Assembly: GCA_033807775.1 (NCBI GenBank)
Contig: CM066312.1
Coordinates: 27,811,696 to 27,875,695 of the forward strand
Length of the DNA stretch: 64,000 nt
Direction of reading: 5' to 3'
Origin: Saussurea involucrata
Lineage: Eukaryota; Streptophyta; Magnoliopsida; Asterales; Asteraceae
The notes beneath the pieces are model-generated. The model was not told the origin of the DNA and ran no database searches. It saw only the letters and a program-made list of their open reading frames with translations. Position 1 is the stretch's first letter; each line of letters starts with the position of its first letter. The position numbers were made by a program, and so were the translations under genes. Below are positions 11,358-22,943 of the stretch, in pieces.

Positions 11358-12268
11358 TCAAACAATTTTTGGTACCCATTTCCAAATGGGTCCTATTTTG
11401 TTAGAATTTGCATGAAATGCTTTGTTGATCTTGTCATACTCAACAGAAATGAATGGCTTTTGAACATTTTGAACAAGTGAAGAGCCTTTGACAATCCAAA
11501 CCATTTTCACTCTTTTAAAACCTTGATTAACTGATCGATCTATCTTACGATCATAGAAAGAATGAGAAGTAGAAATTTGATTTGTTGAAAACTTGTTTGG
11601 CTTAATGAACTCTTTTGTTTTAACAGAACTTTCAGAATTTATTTTGAAAACCAAAGCATTCCGTTCTTTGTTGCACAGATCAAAATGTGATAGTAAATCA
11701 GATTTCAACTTCCGCTCTTTCCTAATCTCAGCAGATAAGTCAATGAACCTTGTTCTCAGTCTCTTCACATCAGATTTAAGATACAATCTCTCTCTTTCAA
11801 AATCCTCTTTTTGACTTAATTCTTGAAATCTTTGAACCTTCAACTGTTCAGATTCTTTTCTTTCAAAATCAGACTCGTTCCTCTCTTTTTCAAGAGTTTT
11901 CTATAATTTTGAGATTTTGCAAGAAAGCTCCATAGATTTTGTTTCAAAAGTAGTTTTCTCCTTTTCAATCTTCTCACTTTCACAAATCACAAGTTTTTCA
12001 AAATCAGAAATCAGTTTAAAAAACTTAAACATTTAAGTTCAAGTCGTTTATTCTCTTTTTCAGACTCAGATAAATTTCTATTAAGCTCGATGATTTGAGA
12101 GGATAGGAGTTTACCTGACTTTTCAAGTTCAGCAATCTTACCTGAATCAATAAGAATGCTCTTGTTCCTTTCTTCTAGTTCTTTCTCAAGATTAGGAATA
12201 ATTTTGCGAAAATTAGTACTAAGTTTAGAATAATAATGAGCATCAGCACTAAATCTTAGTCTTGACAT
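11358..12268 (-). pseudogene. N1 gag-like coiled-coil protein, broken
   Basis: The first part (12268 to 12011) starts MSRLRFSADAHYYSKL and becomes Lys/Glu-rich coiled coil. The second part (11843 to 11358) is in another frame and carries coiled coil and then a basic tail ending GPIWKWVPK near 11365. That ending matches the Gag C-terminal motif of F (CGPMVKWVPKS) and D (TRWVPKS), which supports a Sirevirus Gag origin. A stop (TAG) lies near 11900, and the frameshift is between 11844 and 12010. No capsid-like N-terminal half and no zinc knuckle are visible. If expressed it could only be a Gag fragment. Confidence 0.65.
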
Positions 12269-12374
12269 ATTGTTACTTGAAAGATCGTTAACAGATACTT
12301 TGTGCGAAGAAGAATTAATTGTTACACAGTCTTTTGTCTTAATGCACTAACCTGTCTTAGCCCAAATCTTGTCG

Positions 12375-12690
12375 GATTGAGCTGAAATTTGGTAGGTAGG
12401 TGCACGAGGATATTCTGGACAACTTTAATTCTTTGAGTTTTGTCCAAAAACCAACAGAAAATAGTTTTTCGAAGCAAAAACGTGTGCAGTAAATAAAAGT
12501 TATATTCAAATGTTCTTGAGTCAATTTTTTTTAAAAATGATGGGATTGAGCTGAAATTTGGTACACAGGTGCGTGACAATATTCTGAGAAACTTTAATGC
12601 TTGGTGTTTTGTCCAAAAACCAACAGAAAGTGGTTTTCCGAAGCAAAACAGAGTGCAAAAAAATAAAAGTTTAAAACTCCGAAAATTGAG
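12375..12690. repeat. Direct repeat in the N1 leader, period about 169 bp
   Basis: Two diverged copies start at 12375 and 12544 with GATTGAGCTGAAATTTGGTA and share TTTTGTCCAAAAACCAACAG and AATAAAAGTT. They lie between the gag-like remnant and the PBS, so they form part of the transcribed leader. Confidence 0.8.
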
Positions 12691-12908
12691 TAAATGAACA
12701 AACTGAGCTACAAACCTAGTGATTTTGAGGAATAAAACACTCAGGTATTATCTACTAACAACCCTTGATCGATTCTAAACCAATAGAAGAACTCTAATGG
12801 CCAAAACCAGCCAAAAAGATGAAGAACTCTCAACTTTGCACAAAAACACAATAATCTCTCAAAAATTGATAAAATCAATGGATTGAAGCACAAATTCGAA
12901 TCTGTTTG

Positions 12909-12920
12909 GCTCTGATACCA
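12909..12920 (-). other. N1 primer-binding site, tRNA-iMet type
   Basis: Plus strand GCTCTGATACCA, minus strand TGGTATCAGAGC, two bases from the 5' LTR at 12923. It fixes minus orientation. Confidence 0.93.
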
Positions 12921-12922
12921 AT

Positions 12923-13250
12923 TGTTGGAACCCAGATATAACAAGTAACAATAACAATAGCAATAATCTTTGTATTGATTGATAAAGAGAAGAGTTTACA
13001 ATATAGGAAATGAAGAACAACTCTCTCTTACATGAAGCTCTCTCTCTCTCTATACGTATGACTGATGAAAAATAGAGGCAAGGAGAAATAGAGGCTTAAC
13101 CTAAAATATCTCTCAAACAAGACTTTATAACCAATACTACAATTGGTTATTTACAATTTTAGCCCTTGACACTCAACAAATACAAATAAGTCCTTGACAC
13201 TATTTCTTTATAAAACATTCATATAAATTAGGGGCTAATTAAAGCTAACA
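12923..13250 (-). repeat. N1 5' LTR
   Basis: 328 bp, TG...CA, partner of 7795-8130, followed by the target duplication GTGAG at 13251-13255. Confidence 0.95.
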
Positions 13251-13255
13251 GTGAG

Positions 13256-14443
13256 ACTTCAAGTTTGGGGAGAACTCTTACTACCGATGAAGTTGTGCAA
13301 ATGTTTGAATCTGGTGCAAAAGGGGAAGAAAGTGGAAAGCAGATAGTGTTATATATTGATCCAAATGCTGAACCGACAGTTGAAAAGCCTGAGGTAAATG
13401 AAGAGGAAATCAGAGAAGTGGTTGATCTATTTGTGGAGGTTGTCGTATTAAGTTCAGATGATGAAGATGAGGATGGCACTAAAAATGAGTATGATAAATT
13501 TTGGAGTTGATTGTTGATGATAACTGATGGCTTGATTGAACAAGAAGTTGAATTCACTGAAAGTGACGTGGAATTCCTGAATCAGTTTTATGGGCCGAGC
13601 ACATCCAGTCTCCAGATCCTAGCTCTAGCACTATAATCTGATCTCAACCTGAATCAACCCGAATCAACATAAACCTTAGCCAACCCAAACCAACTCAACC
13701 TGAAATCATTTCACCTATCTCTATTCCTGTTCAATCTTACTCACCACCAACACCAGAACCTGAACCTGAACCTGAAATCAAACCTGAAGAACATGAACCA
13801 CCTTTCTTTCCATCCTTTAACCCAAACACTAACCAAGCTGGTCCATCTAACCCTTCTACATCACATCAAGCTGACCCTTCTACATCCAGAAAACCGAAGT
13901 TAAGCCAAGCGGAGGAAAGACAAAGAACTTGGAGGCTGAGAACACCATTTCTGGAGGATTCAGAAAGAAGATTATTTGCTCACTATATAAAGAGATTGAA
14001 TCCTTATGCAGTTCTAGGGATAAGTGATCAGTCATAAGCATTTAAGTTTGAGTACATGTACTTCATGCGTGCTAAATGTTAGAAGGTACATGAATTCAGG
14101 AGTAAGAAATTGATTGTGACTATCAAGGAGGTATATGCGAAGCTGTTTTACAAGATGTGGTACCCAGTCTTTGTGGTTCAGAGGCATGATTGCAAGACTT
14201 ACACTTTCTCCGATGCAGATTTCTGTCATCTACTGGTTGAAGATTTTGAGTTCATGTACCACTACTTTAGAGATCTTCCAATCAGACGGGAGAATGTTAC
14301 TATTGCTCTGAATGCCATCAAAAGATTCTTGAGAAGACACATCCTCTATGTTCAGTGCTTTGACTTCCAGTTGGGTTTGGAAAGCGATTAACCAATTGTT
14401 GACATGCTAAGGCCTAATCAGATGATAAATGGTTTGGAGCTGA
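13256..14443 (+). pseudogene. Element A env-like ORF, middle part, broken
   Basis: Resumes directly after the N1 target duplication. It has an acidic stretch (VVLSSDDEDED near 13450), then Pro/Glu-rich low-complexity sequence (13600-13900), then the C-terminal module around 14110-14391 (FVVQRHDCKTYTFSDADFCH, ending FDFQLGLESD). In element B the matching region reads SDADIRNLNPYDLPGLLV and FQLGIDLGVRN. Several stops break it. N2 inserts after 14443, and the last piece is at 22381-22586. Confidence 0.65.
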
Positions 14444-16455
14444 TGTAAAGCCCGTATCCCGGTATATAATTTCTTTGTATTAAATCTTTTTTTAAGATTT
14501 ATTTAACGTGGTTTCCGTTAACGGGGTTAGTCGAGTTGGACCTAATCGTTAAAAATGTCGGAATTTTGGGTTAGTTGCGAGAAGGTTTAAGTGGAGGGAC
14601 TAGAAGTGTCAAGGGCCAAAAGCCATAGTTTCGGCCCATGCATATCATGACCGAAACCCATTCTTTTTGTTGTTTGTTGGGATGCCGTGGCTCACAAGAA
14701 AAACAAGGAATAGGAATAGCAAAACCTAAACCCATTTTTTATTTTGTTTGTGTGTTGGGGCGTGATCAGCAAACCAAGAAAGAGGAAAAGAAACAAGAAA
14801 ACTAAACAAAAAAAAACCTACGGCTCCTCCTCTTTCCCTTTCATTGCCGCCGGCCGGAGAAGAAGAGAGAGAGAGAGAGAGAAACCGAGAGGGAGAGAGA
14901 GAGAAACCGAGGAAGAGAGAGAGTGCAGCGGCGAGAAGGAGAAGTGGCCGGAGTAATTCTGCAGTTGCACCGTCGTTGTCGTCGCGAGGTAAGAACCGTT
15001 TTCCCGTTTGTTGTTTCCCTCGTCGTTAATCGTTAGTTTGAGAAAATAATCGCCGCCGGCCGCCGCCGCCTCCGGCGACCACCGCTGCCGGAAAGGGCAG
15101 TGGGTGGTGGCCGCGACCAGACCTCGAAACCACCGGCGGCGGAACCCTCATACCGTTAGTGGGTTGGTGCGGAAACCGTTTTATCATTTTATGTAATATT
15201 AGTTTCTGTCCAGTTTTCTTTCGCACGTAACTTTCTCGTCGTAACTCGGATTGAGAGGAATCCGGTGCCCACGGTTCACATTCGGTGTCGGGCACGTTTT
15301 TCTTGTTTTAGCGAAAGTTTGGTTCGGCCTCTATCTAGGCGTAAAACTGCTGTTTTTACAGCAGGTCGGGATTTTCGTCAGTTTTATGTTCCATTCGTAA
15401 ATAATTCGTTATAAATTCTAGAAACATCGTTAGGACATGTGTAATACGTCCCTGGAAAGCTATGACCCGGATCTAGCTGTTAATTAAGTTAAATCTCTGT
15501 TTTTCTGGGTTTAGGGAGGTCGAAACAGGTCCCGAACAGACCCGGTATTCTAGACCAAAAAGTCGTTTGGCGATCATTAAATCGTATGTTACATTTTAGG
15601 GTCCGGGCCTCGTGTTAATACTTTTTATCGTTCGTTTAGGTGTCGGGAATTGATCTTGGATTCGAGGACCTTGTATTATTGTTTGTGAGCTAGGCGCTTA
15701 CGAGGTGAGTTCTCTCACCGCGTAGTTACGAATTTCATGCATATCGTTAATTTGTGCTACGTGTTATTACGTGCTTACGTGAACTAGTTGGGATGTGATA
15801 ACTAGTTGTGAATTGTTGAATTTATATGTGGATTATTTATGCTTGTGTACACCTCGGCGGGACTGGGGGGCTCGGTGGGACCGAGGGCTCGGTGGGACTG
15901 AGCTAGTACAATTACATTATCTTTACTCGGTGGGACCGAGTGCTCGGTGGGACTGAGCTAGTACAATTACATTATCTTTACTCGGTGGGACCGAGGGCTC
16001 GGTGGGACTGAGCTGGTATCGTTATATTTTTGGTGTACTCGGTGGGACCGAGGTTCGTATTTATACGTTAATCATTATGTGGTTTTATATTCGTGGTGTT
16101 GGTGATGTTGCCTACTTGCGAGTAGGGGCGATATACGTGGGGTTGCTACCTACGTGTGTGGTAGGGCTCACTAAGCGTTTAGCTTACCTTTTCCCAATAT
16201 GTTGTGATTTCAGGTGCGAGCGGCAGTCGAGCTTGACGGTACACACACTAAGCGCGGGGTGTCGAGAATTGTTTAAATTTCACTTTCAAACCTTTAGATT
16301 TTATTTTATAAGATTTTCCTTGCACAAACTTTATTGACTGTTTGAGTTAACGACGTTAATTTCAATTGAGTTACGAATTGTTAAATTATGGTTGTTTTAT
16401 AATGAAATGCATGTTTTAAAAATTTTAAATTCCTTGTAATTTGTGGGACGTTACA
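14444..16455 (+). repeat. N2 5' LTR
   Basis: TGTAAAGCCC...GTTACA, 2012 bp. Contents in order: a GA microsatellite (about 14865-14925), a GC-rich CCG-type block (about 15045-15150), possible splice donors CGCGAG|GTAAGAAC (14989) and ACGAG|GTGAGTT (15703), the CTCGGT/ACCGAG array (15853-16053) and a possible splice acceptor ATTTCAG|GTGCGAG (16213). A 111-codon open frame at 16002-16337 also occurs in the other LTR but has no family motif. Confidence 0.93.
15853..16053. repeat. Array of CTCGGTGGGACCGAG palindromes in the N2 5' LTR
   Basis: CTCGGT-GGG-ACCGAG is a perfect 6-bp inverted repeat around a GGG loop; the alternate unit CTCGGTGGGACTGAG has one mismatch. The two alternate, separated by a spacer that begins CTAGTACAATTACATT. 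The 3' LTR copy (21815-21998) lacks 17 bp, one half-unit, at its start. Confidence 0.88.
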
Positions 16456-16458
16456 ACT

Positions 16459-16470
16459 TGGTATCAGAGC
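16459..16470 (+). other. N2 primer-binding site, tRNA-iMet type
   Basis: TGGTATCAGAGC three bases after the LTR end at 16455. Confidence 0.92.
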
Positions 16471-16680
16471 ACAGCTTGAGTGAATCAAACACTTCTCGGT
16501 GTGTTTGGTCTTAAGTTGCGGCTATGAAGTTTTAAACTCTTTTACTAAAATCTTTGAGAATAAAGGAAAAAGGAAAACCCGTTTGGGAAACGGTGATCGA
16601 GGGCGCAGTGTGTACAGTCATCCGACGCTATGTGGGAAGGTACAGTACTTAGTGTACTTTTTTGCTTTCTAGGCATAGGG

Positions 16681-17400
16681 TATGCATGCTAGATTGCCTA
16701 TGTTGTTTACACTGTACTGTATGATGACTACTTGCTAGTAGGAATCAATGCTAGTTATAGTAGGTTGTTAAGTGAAGGCCCTATAGGTTGTATGCAGTAA
16801 GAATCATATAGCCTTAGAATATTTGATTTAGTTCTATTGCGCAGCTCTTGTTTGAGTCCAACCGTTCTAGGATAGAATCTTGTATTCGAATGTCTATTTG
16901 ATTCACGCTGCATGCGACTGGGTATTCGCGAGGCAACTCGTTATGGCTAACAGGGATTCCGTTGTAGCAAGGGTAGTGGGATGAGATGAAATTCCTAGTG
17001 AGCTGGGAAGAGTGTTTACATATGAGCATGTATGCTAGATTGCTTTCTAGAACATAGGAGTATGTATGCTAGATTGCTTGGTGCTTATTACACTATACTG
17101 CATGTTGTTGCTTTTTAATAGGAGGTTATGCCAACCTTGATAGGGTGTTAAGTGAATGCACTATAGGTTGTATGCGGTAGGAACCGAATAGCCTTAGAAT
17201 GTTGGATTTAGTTCTATTGCGCAGCTCTTGTTTGAGTCCAACCGTTGTAGGATAGAATCTTATATTCGAATGTCTATCTGGTTTCCACTATATACGACTG
17301 TGCGTTTATGAGGCGACTCGTCAGGGTTAGTGGGGGTTCCGCCCTAGCAAGGGTAGTGGGGTATTATGATTATTCCTAGGGAGCTAGGAAGAGTGTGTAC
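16681..17400. repeat. Tandem duplication of about 380 bp in the N2 interior
   Basis: Two diverged copies share TGCTAGATTGCYT, GTTAAGTGAA, AGCCTTAGAAT and TTCTATTGCGCAGCTCTTGT; the last starts at 16832 and 17212, giving period 380. Both end near AGCTRGGAAGAGTGT. No reading frame is conserved. Confidence 0.85.
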
Positions 17401-20400
17401 ATATGCCGGTGCGGGCATATGTGTGTAGCTATCGGCAAGAAACTACTTGGACCCATCGGATGGAACTCGGAACGAGTGATGATAGGTGTGGAAGGTAGTA
17501 GTAGATCTCCTACTATCGGAAACACATGATCAATGCTCGAGTCGGGGAAAGTCACGAGGAATCCAAGGAGTTGAGCGTGAGCGTTGTTAGTGTGAGTTAT
17601 TATGCGCTAATAACTCGTTGTAATATCTACCCGGAATAGCCATCACAAGGAGGAACGACTATAGTAAACCTACTAGTACAGGTGTGTACTTGTTTTGCTT
17701 TGATGGGATGATCGTTGGGGTAGTGTCGAAGGTTATAAATTAGTAATCGTTGGAATAAAAGGACGATTCTAGTATTAATCGCTTGTAGTGAGCGTTTGGG
17801 CCGTAGTATAGGACGGCTAGGACGTCCATCTGTGGATGAGGTTGCTGATGTAATAGTTGTTTTAAGTAGACCGTTTCGGGTCAAGATTGATGAGTGTGCT
17901 AGAATCATAGGCTTATAGAGCCGACATTGATTTGAGGAAAAATCGTAGAGATTATTGACGTAATTTCCCAACTTGCCTAAGAGGTTTAAATGTCCAGATG
18001 ACGTTAGTGGACCGGAGAGATTTGGAGGAGTAGGAGTCGAGGCGTAGAATGCCGACTAAGTCATGCACAAAGTTTGATTTTGAAATAGATTGCATTAACA
18101 AATTCTTGTGTTTCAAATCATTTTATGGATGGTGTTTTGGAATTTTGGGAAATGTTCAGCACACACACAAGATTTTGAAATATGGTCTTGAAAGTGTATG
18201 AAATCGTTTTATCACGGGAGTGCAAACTTTGTTAGAATTTGTCTCTTTTCGTTATTTTTCCAACGGTTCTTTCGGGTAAGATGATATCCGTGTTTGTGGT
18301 GTTTAAAATGTTGGGCGAGTGACTACGGTTTGTGACTTTAACATTGGAACTCCTCCACATATGTTAGAGTTGAGACGGAAAGTTACATTCCACGATGTCT
18401 GTATAAAGCTATTGGAGTGATTTCGTTAAAATAAGTTTTGTTTTATGGCATGTTGAGTCGTGTGGGTTTAATTTCATGAGGTGCATATCTTATTTGTTCA
18501 TGTGACCATTTGGGGAAATCTTGGAAATCAATTTAAAGAACCCCACCTTTTGAGATTTTATGAGGTGTTAGTCGATATTTTCAAAGCATGGAAACGGATT
18601 GGTTTTTATCTTTAAGTTTGAAACTTACACGAGACAGTTGTGTTTTAACAAAAATATATTTGTAAACCGTTTCATCGTTTTGTATGACTGGCTGACGCGC
18701 GTAAGATTTGTTGGTGAACCCTGTGCCACGACATTTTTTGTTGAAAAAGAGGAATTTTGGGGTCAAATGTCGTGGAACTGATTTTGAAATTATGTGCACA
18801 CTTTTGTCGCACCCGGTGTAAGGTCGAGCGGTTACTTTAAATACATGTCATGAGTCAATTCATACTAGAACCATGACGGTTCATTTTCAAAGAAACTATT
18901 TACTTCGCTTTACGTTTTGTGAGTAAACTAAGCTGCACTGAAATTATTTTCAACATGATTTTCATACGTGGGACGAGCGTGTCTATTTTTGCGTAACTAC
19001 CGACCTGGTAATAGTAGTTTTATTGCTTACGGTCTTTTTGAAATGAAAAATCTTGACGTTGAAAATATTTTGTAAACCATTTGGGAAGTGCGCTTATAAG
19101 TGTTATGTGTCTTTCTGATAATTTTAAGGGTGTGAGTCCTTTTGGAAAACTCTTTTGATTAACCCGTGTCGAGTTTGGGACTAATGTTGATTTTAAGAGT
19201 ATTGTTTGCTTAAACTTTATTTAAACGCGTTTTTGACCGACTTATGGGTCTAGTAAGCGTGGAGCATTTTGCTCGGTTTTGACTTTGAGATAGTCATGGG
19301 TCAATTGCACGGTTTTTAATGGCTCGATGTGGAGTTTTGTTGATGGGTTGTTTTGTTGCACAGTTTTGCACTTATTGCACGTTGAGTATTTACATGTTGG
19401 GTGAGTGAGTCATTCCGGGATAGGCATGTTGTTGGTAGACTGTTTTGCATTGGATCCTTGGTCACGTCAGTCAGTCGTTGGTAATGGTCGGTTGGGTATC
19501 TCGGGGTGGGACTCCGGTATTAATGTGTTATGACCTTGAATTTCCAGTAGGCACTGGGAGGATATAGTATTGGGCATTTACCTGGGAGGTAGTCCCGATA
19601 TGCCGGGCCTTGAGACGTACCTGGGAGGTAGACGTTAAGGTGCATCTTGATACAATGTAACTAGGTTTCCTAGAGCGAGCATGGAGGATAAGTAGACGGT
19701 GGAAGAATGGGTATTCCACACGTGTTGTTAGTGTAGACCGAATAGTGCCGGTTAAGGGAATGATGCCCTTTGTAATTATGAGAATAAATGCGCAGTAACC
19801 TTTTTGAAGTAAGTAGTATATTTAGGTGTCGACTTTTGGGCTTAAGGCCAAACGCCTTTAGTGTAATCGGAGATTTATAGCCAATGTTAAATAATTGTGA
19901 TGAATGGTTATGGTGGAATGACCTTCGTGGGTGATTATAAATTTACTAGTTGATGATGCGTGTAAGGTAAGTTTTGGGAGTCTATTAGAACTCGTAGGAG
20001 TTAATCGACAGTTAATGGTAGGAATGATCAGATCCGAGTATCCAGTTGGGTATATTGGTAGGCAACTTTAGAATGGTTACAGCTTGAGATTTGACTCGGG
20101 ACGTATGGAATATCTAAGGTTGGGAGACAACCGAAGTCGCTTGGCTAGGAATGAATCCAGTTGTTGGAGTGTTCTTCCGATCATATTTTCAGTGTCCTTG
20201 AAGGAGTTTTGTTAGTAAGAAAAGTATTCGAGAAATTCTTGACGGGGTGAGAAATTTAGATTCTAGTTGAGGAAAGTCTAGTGGCAACACAGAAAGGGCT
20301 CCTAGTGGACTTGGGAACCCGAGGTTGTGATGTGGTAAAACTATCCAGAGCTGCTTGCGGACGTAGACCTCGAGGACGAAGTCTAATCCAAGTGGGGGAG

Positions 20401-20403
20401 AGT
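17401..20403 (+). other. N2 interior, noncoding, ending in the PPT
   Basis: Three kilobases without recognisable gag or pol; open frames are at most about 115 codons and have no motifs. Near 19560-19640 TACCTGGGAGGTAG-type words repeat. The end reads GACGAAGTCTAATCCAAGTG and then GGGGAGAGT, a polypurine tract at 20391-20403 abutting the 3' LTR. Confidence 0.75.
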
Positions 20404-22380
20404 TGTAAAGCCGTATCCCGGTATATAATTTCTTTGTATTAAATCTTTTTTTTTAAGATTTATTTAACGTGGTTTCCGTTAACGGGGTTAGTGGAGTTGG
20501 ACCTAATCGTTAAAAATGTCGGAATTTTGGGTTAGTTGCGAGAAGGTTTAAGTGGAGGGACTAGAATTGTCAAGGGCCAAAAGCCATAGTTTCGGCCCAT
20601 GCATATCATGACCGAAACCCATTCTTTTTGTTGTTTGTTGGGATGCCGTGGCTCACAAGAAAAACAAGGAATAGGAATAGCAAAACCTAAACCCATTTTG
20701 TATTTTGTTTGTGTGTTGGGGCGTGATCAGCAAACCAAGAAAGAGGAAAAGAAACAAGAAAACTAAACAAAAAAAACCTACGGCTCCTCCTCTTTCCCTT
20801 TCATTGCCGCCGGCCGGAGAAGAAGAGAGAGAGAGAGAGAGAAACCGAGAGGGAGAGAGAGAGAAACCGAGGAAGAGAGAGAGTGTAGCGGCGAGAAGGA
20901 GAAGTGGCCGGAGTAATTCTGCAGTTGCACCGTCGTTATCGTCGCGAGGTAAGAACCGTTTTCCCGTTTGTTGTTTCCCTCGTCGTTAATCGTTAGTTTG
21001 AGAAAAGAATCGCCGCCGGCCGCCGCCGCCTCCGGCGACCACCGCTGCCGGAAAGGGCAGTGGGTGGTGGCCGCGACCAGACCTCAAAACCACCGGCAGC
21101 GGAACCCTCATACCGTTAGTGGGTTGGTGCGGAAACCGTTTTATCATTTTATGTAATATTAGTTTCTGTCAAGTTTTCTTTCGCGCGTAACTTTCTCGTC
21201 GTAACTCGGATTGAGACGAATCCGGTGCCCACGGTTCACATTCGGTGTCGGGCACGGTTTTCTTGTTTTAGAGAAAGTTTGGTTCGGCCTCTATCTAGGC
21301 GTAAAACTGCTGTTTTTACAGCAGGTCGGGATTTTCGTCAGTTTTATGTTCCATTCGTAAATAATTCGTTATAAATTCTAGAAAAATCGTTAGGACGTGT
21401 GTAATACGTCCCTGGAAAGCTATGACCCGGATCTAGCTATTAATTAAGTTAAATCTCTGTTTTTCTGGGTTTACGGAGGTCGAAACAGGTCCCGAACAGA
21501 CCTGGTATTCTAGACCGAAAAGTCGTTTGGCGATCATTAAATAGTACGTTACATTTTAGGGTCCGGGCCTCGTGTTAATACTTTTTATCGTTCGTTTAGG
21601 TGTCGGGAAGTGATCTTGGATTCGAGGACCTTGTATTATTGTTTGTGAGCTAGGCGCGCTTACGAGGTGAGTTCTCTCACCGCATAGTTAGGAATTTCAT
21701 GCATATCGTTAATTTGTGCTACGTGTTATTACGTGCTTACGTGAACTAGTTGGGATGTGATAACTAGTTGTGAATTGTTGAATTTATATGTGGATTATTT
21801 ATGCTTGTGTACACCTCGGTGGGACTGGGGGGCTCGGTGGGACTGAGCTAGTACAATTACATTATCTTTACTCGGTGGGACCGAGTGCTCGGTGGGACTG
21901 AGCTAGTACAATTACATTATCTTTACTCGGTGGGACCGAGGGCTCGGTGGGACTGAGCTGGTATCGTTATATTTTTGGTGTACTCGGTGGGACCGAGGTT
22001 CGTATTTATACGTTAATCATTATGTGGTTTTATATTCGTGGTGTTGGTGATGTTGCCTACTTGCGAGTAGGGGCGATATACGTGGGGTTGCTACCTACGT
22101 GTGTGGTAGGGCTCACTAAGCGTTTAGCTTACCTTTTCCCAATATGTTGTGATTTCAGGTGCGAGCGACAGTCGAGCTTGACGGTACACACACTAAGCGC
22201 GGGGTGTCGAGAATTGTTTAAATTTCACTTTCAAACCTTTAGATTTTATTTTATAAGATTTTCGCTGCACAAACTTTATTGACTGTTTGAGTTAACGACG
22301 TTAATTTCAATTGAGTTACGAATTATTAAATTATGGTTGTTTTATAATGAAATGCATGTTTTAAAAATTTTAAATTCCTT
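20404..22380 (+). repeat. N2 3' LTR, truncated by about 20 bp at its end
   Basis: Begins TGTAAAGCCG and matches 14444-16435 closely. It stops at AAATTCCTT, where the 5' LTR continues to GTTACA. The following base (22381) is already element A sequence. Confidence 0.92.
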
Positions 22381-22586
22381 TGTATGCTGTGATCGGTGAA
22401 CCAGAGTTTGGAGTGGTTTACAGGAATGAAAGAGGAGAAAAGAGGTCCTTAAGGTTCAGTGAAATTGCTAAGTATTCAGATGGTACTTTGAAGGTGTTGA
22501 GACTTCAACTGGAAAGCAGACTGAGCAGAAATGATAGAGAGAGTGAGAGGAGAAAAAAATGCCTTCAACTGCTAGAATCCTGTTGA
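22381..22586 (+). pseudogene. Element A env-like ORF, C-terminal piece
   Basis: Reads AVIGEPEFGVVYRNERGEK, comparable to TPRYGLVYKDPAGQVRLF in the element B env-like ORF, and ends in a basic stretch with a stop at 22584-22586. This places it as the last part of the same ORF interrupted by N2. After it, 22587-22697 is a short noncoding tail. Confidence 0.65.
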
Positions 22587-22697
22587 TCAGAGCCATTACA
22601 AAAATTGATGACAGGATCAGCTTTCGTAGAGCTATGCGGCAAATTGAAAATTATTTGGGAGCTCATAGAAGAAGAAGACCACTATTGCATTGATTCC

Positions 22698-22943
22698 AAA
22701 GGGGGAGAATGCTGGTGCACTATTAATGTCATAATCAGGCAGTTTATCATATCACCGTATTTTGTTTGCTTTATAGCAAAGTCATGGGCTTGTCATGTAC
22801 TTGCTATAAATCCCCTTGCTTTTGTCATATCTTGTAACTTTCCAATCTTGTAACCTTTGAAGTAAGATCAACGACAAGATGACTTTGTCTCTCTAGATCT
22901 TGATTTGCATTTATCATTCTCTCACTAGATTCTGGAATTAACA
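22698..22943 (+). repeat. Element A polypurine tract and 3' LTR
   Basis: AAAGGGGGAGAA (22698-22709) is the PPT. The LTR is 22710-22943 (234 bp), TGCTGGTGCA...GGAATTAACA, with a TATA-like TATAAAT at 22805. It is followed by AAGTG and the continuation of the Athila LTR. Confidence 0.85.

Larger units (their letters stand above)
7795..13250 (-). mobile_element. N1: non-autonomous LTR retrotransposon with a gag-like coiled-coil ORF, no pol
   Basis: Complete insertion: LTRs 7795-8130 (3') and 12923-13250 (5'), both TGTTGGAACC...AAGCTAACA, flanked by a perfect 5-bp duplication GTGAG (7790-7794 and 13251-13255). PBS and PPT show minus orientation. The LTRs look almost identical, the main difference being the length of a CT repeat, so insertion was recent. 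The interior has only a degraded Gag-type coiled coil ending in a WVPK motif and no protease, integrase, RT or RNase H. Structure resembles the TR-GAG class. It interrupts the env-like ORF of A. Confidence 0.93.
14444..22380 (+). mobile_element. N2: large non-autonomous LTR element (LARD-like) with about 2-kb LTRs
   Basis: LTRs at 14444-16455 and 20404-22380 match along nearly their whole length. An iMet-type PBS follows the first and a PPT precedes the second. The 3.9-kb interior has no gag or pol that I can recognise, which fits the LARD class. Left flank is GCTGA (14439-14443). The right copy is missing together with the last 20 bp or so of the 3' LTR, and the env-like ORF of A resumes cleanly at 22381. 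Long LTRs, the PPT form and the CTCGGTGGGACCGAG array make a Ty3/gypsy origin likely but unproven. Confidence 0.88.
1612..22943 (+). mobile_element. Element A: Sirevirus-type Ty1/copia retrotransposon, deleted and doubly interrupted
   Basis: Order: truncated 5' LTR end, iMet-type PBS (1684-1695), leader, gag fused by deletion to the RNase H tail (2625-3451), noncoding spacer with an internal promoter-like stretch, env-like ORF in three pieces (5194-7794, 13256-14443, 22381-22586), PPT, 3' LTR (22710-22943). N1 and N2 are nested in the env-like ORF. The 3' LTR is followed by AAGTG, but no matching left duplication was found. That fits a 5' LTR that has lost its U3. Protease, integrase and reverse transcriptase are absent. 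Confidence 0.85.

Noticed and set aside
15026..15295. GC-rich open frames in the N2 LTR (and its twin near 20968)
   Set aside because: Low-complexity CCG-type repeat gives long frames on both strands; no recognisable protein.
16002..16337. 111-codon open frame present in both N2 LTRs (also 21947-22282)
   Set aside because: Identity follows from the LTR duplication itself; its first half is the palindrome array and it has no family motif or good start context.
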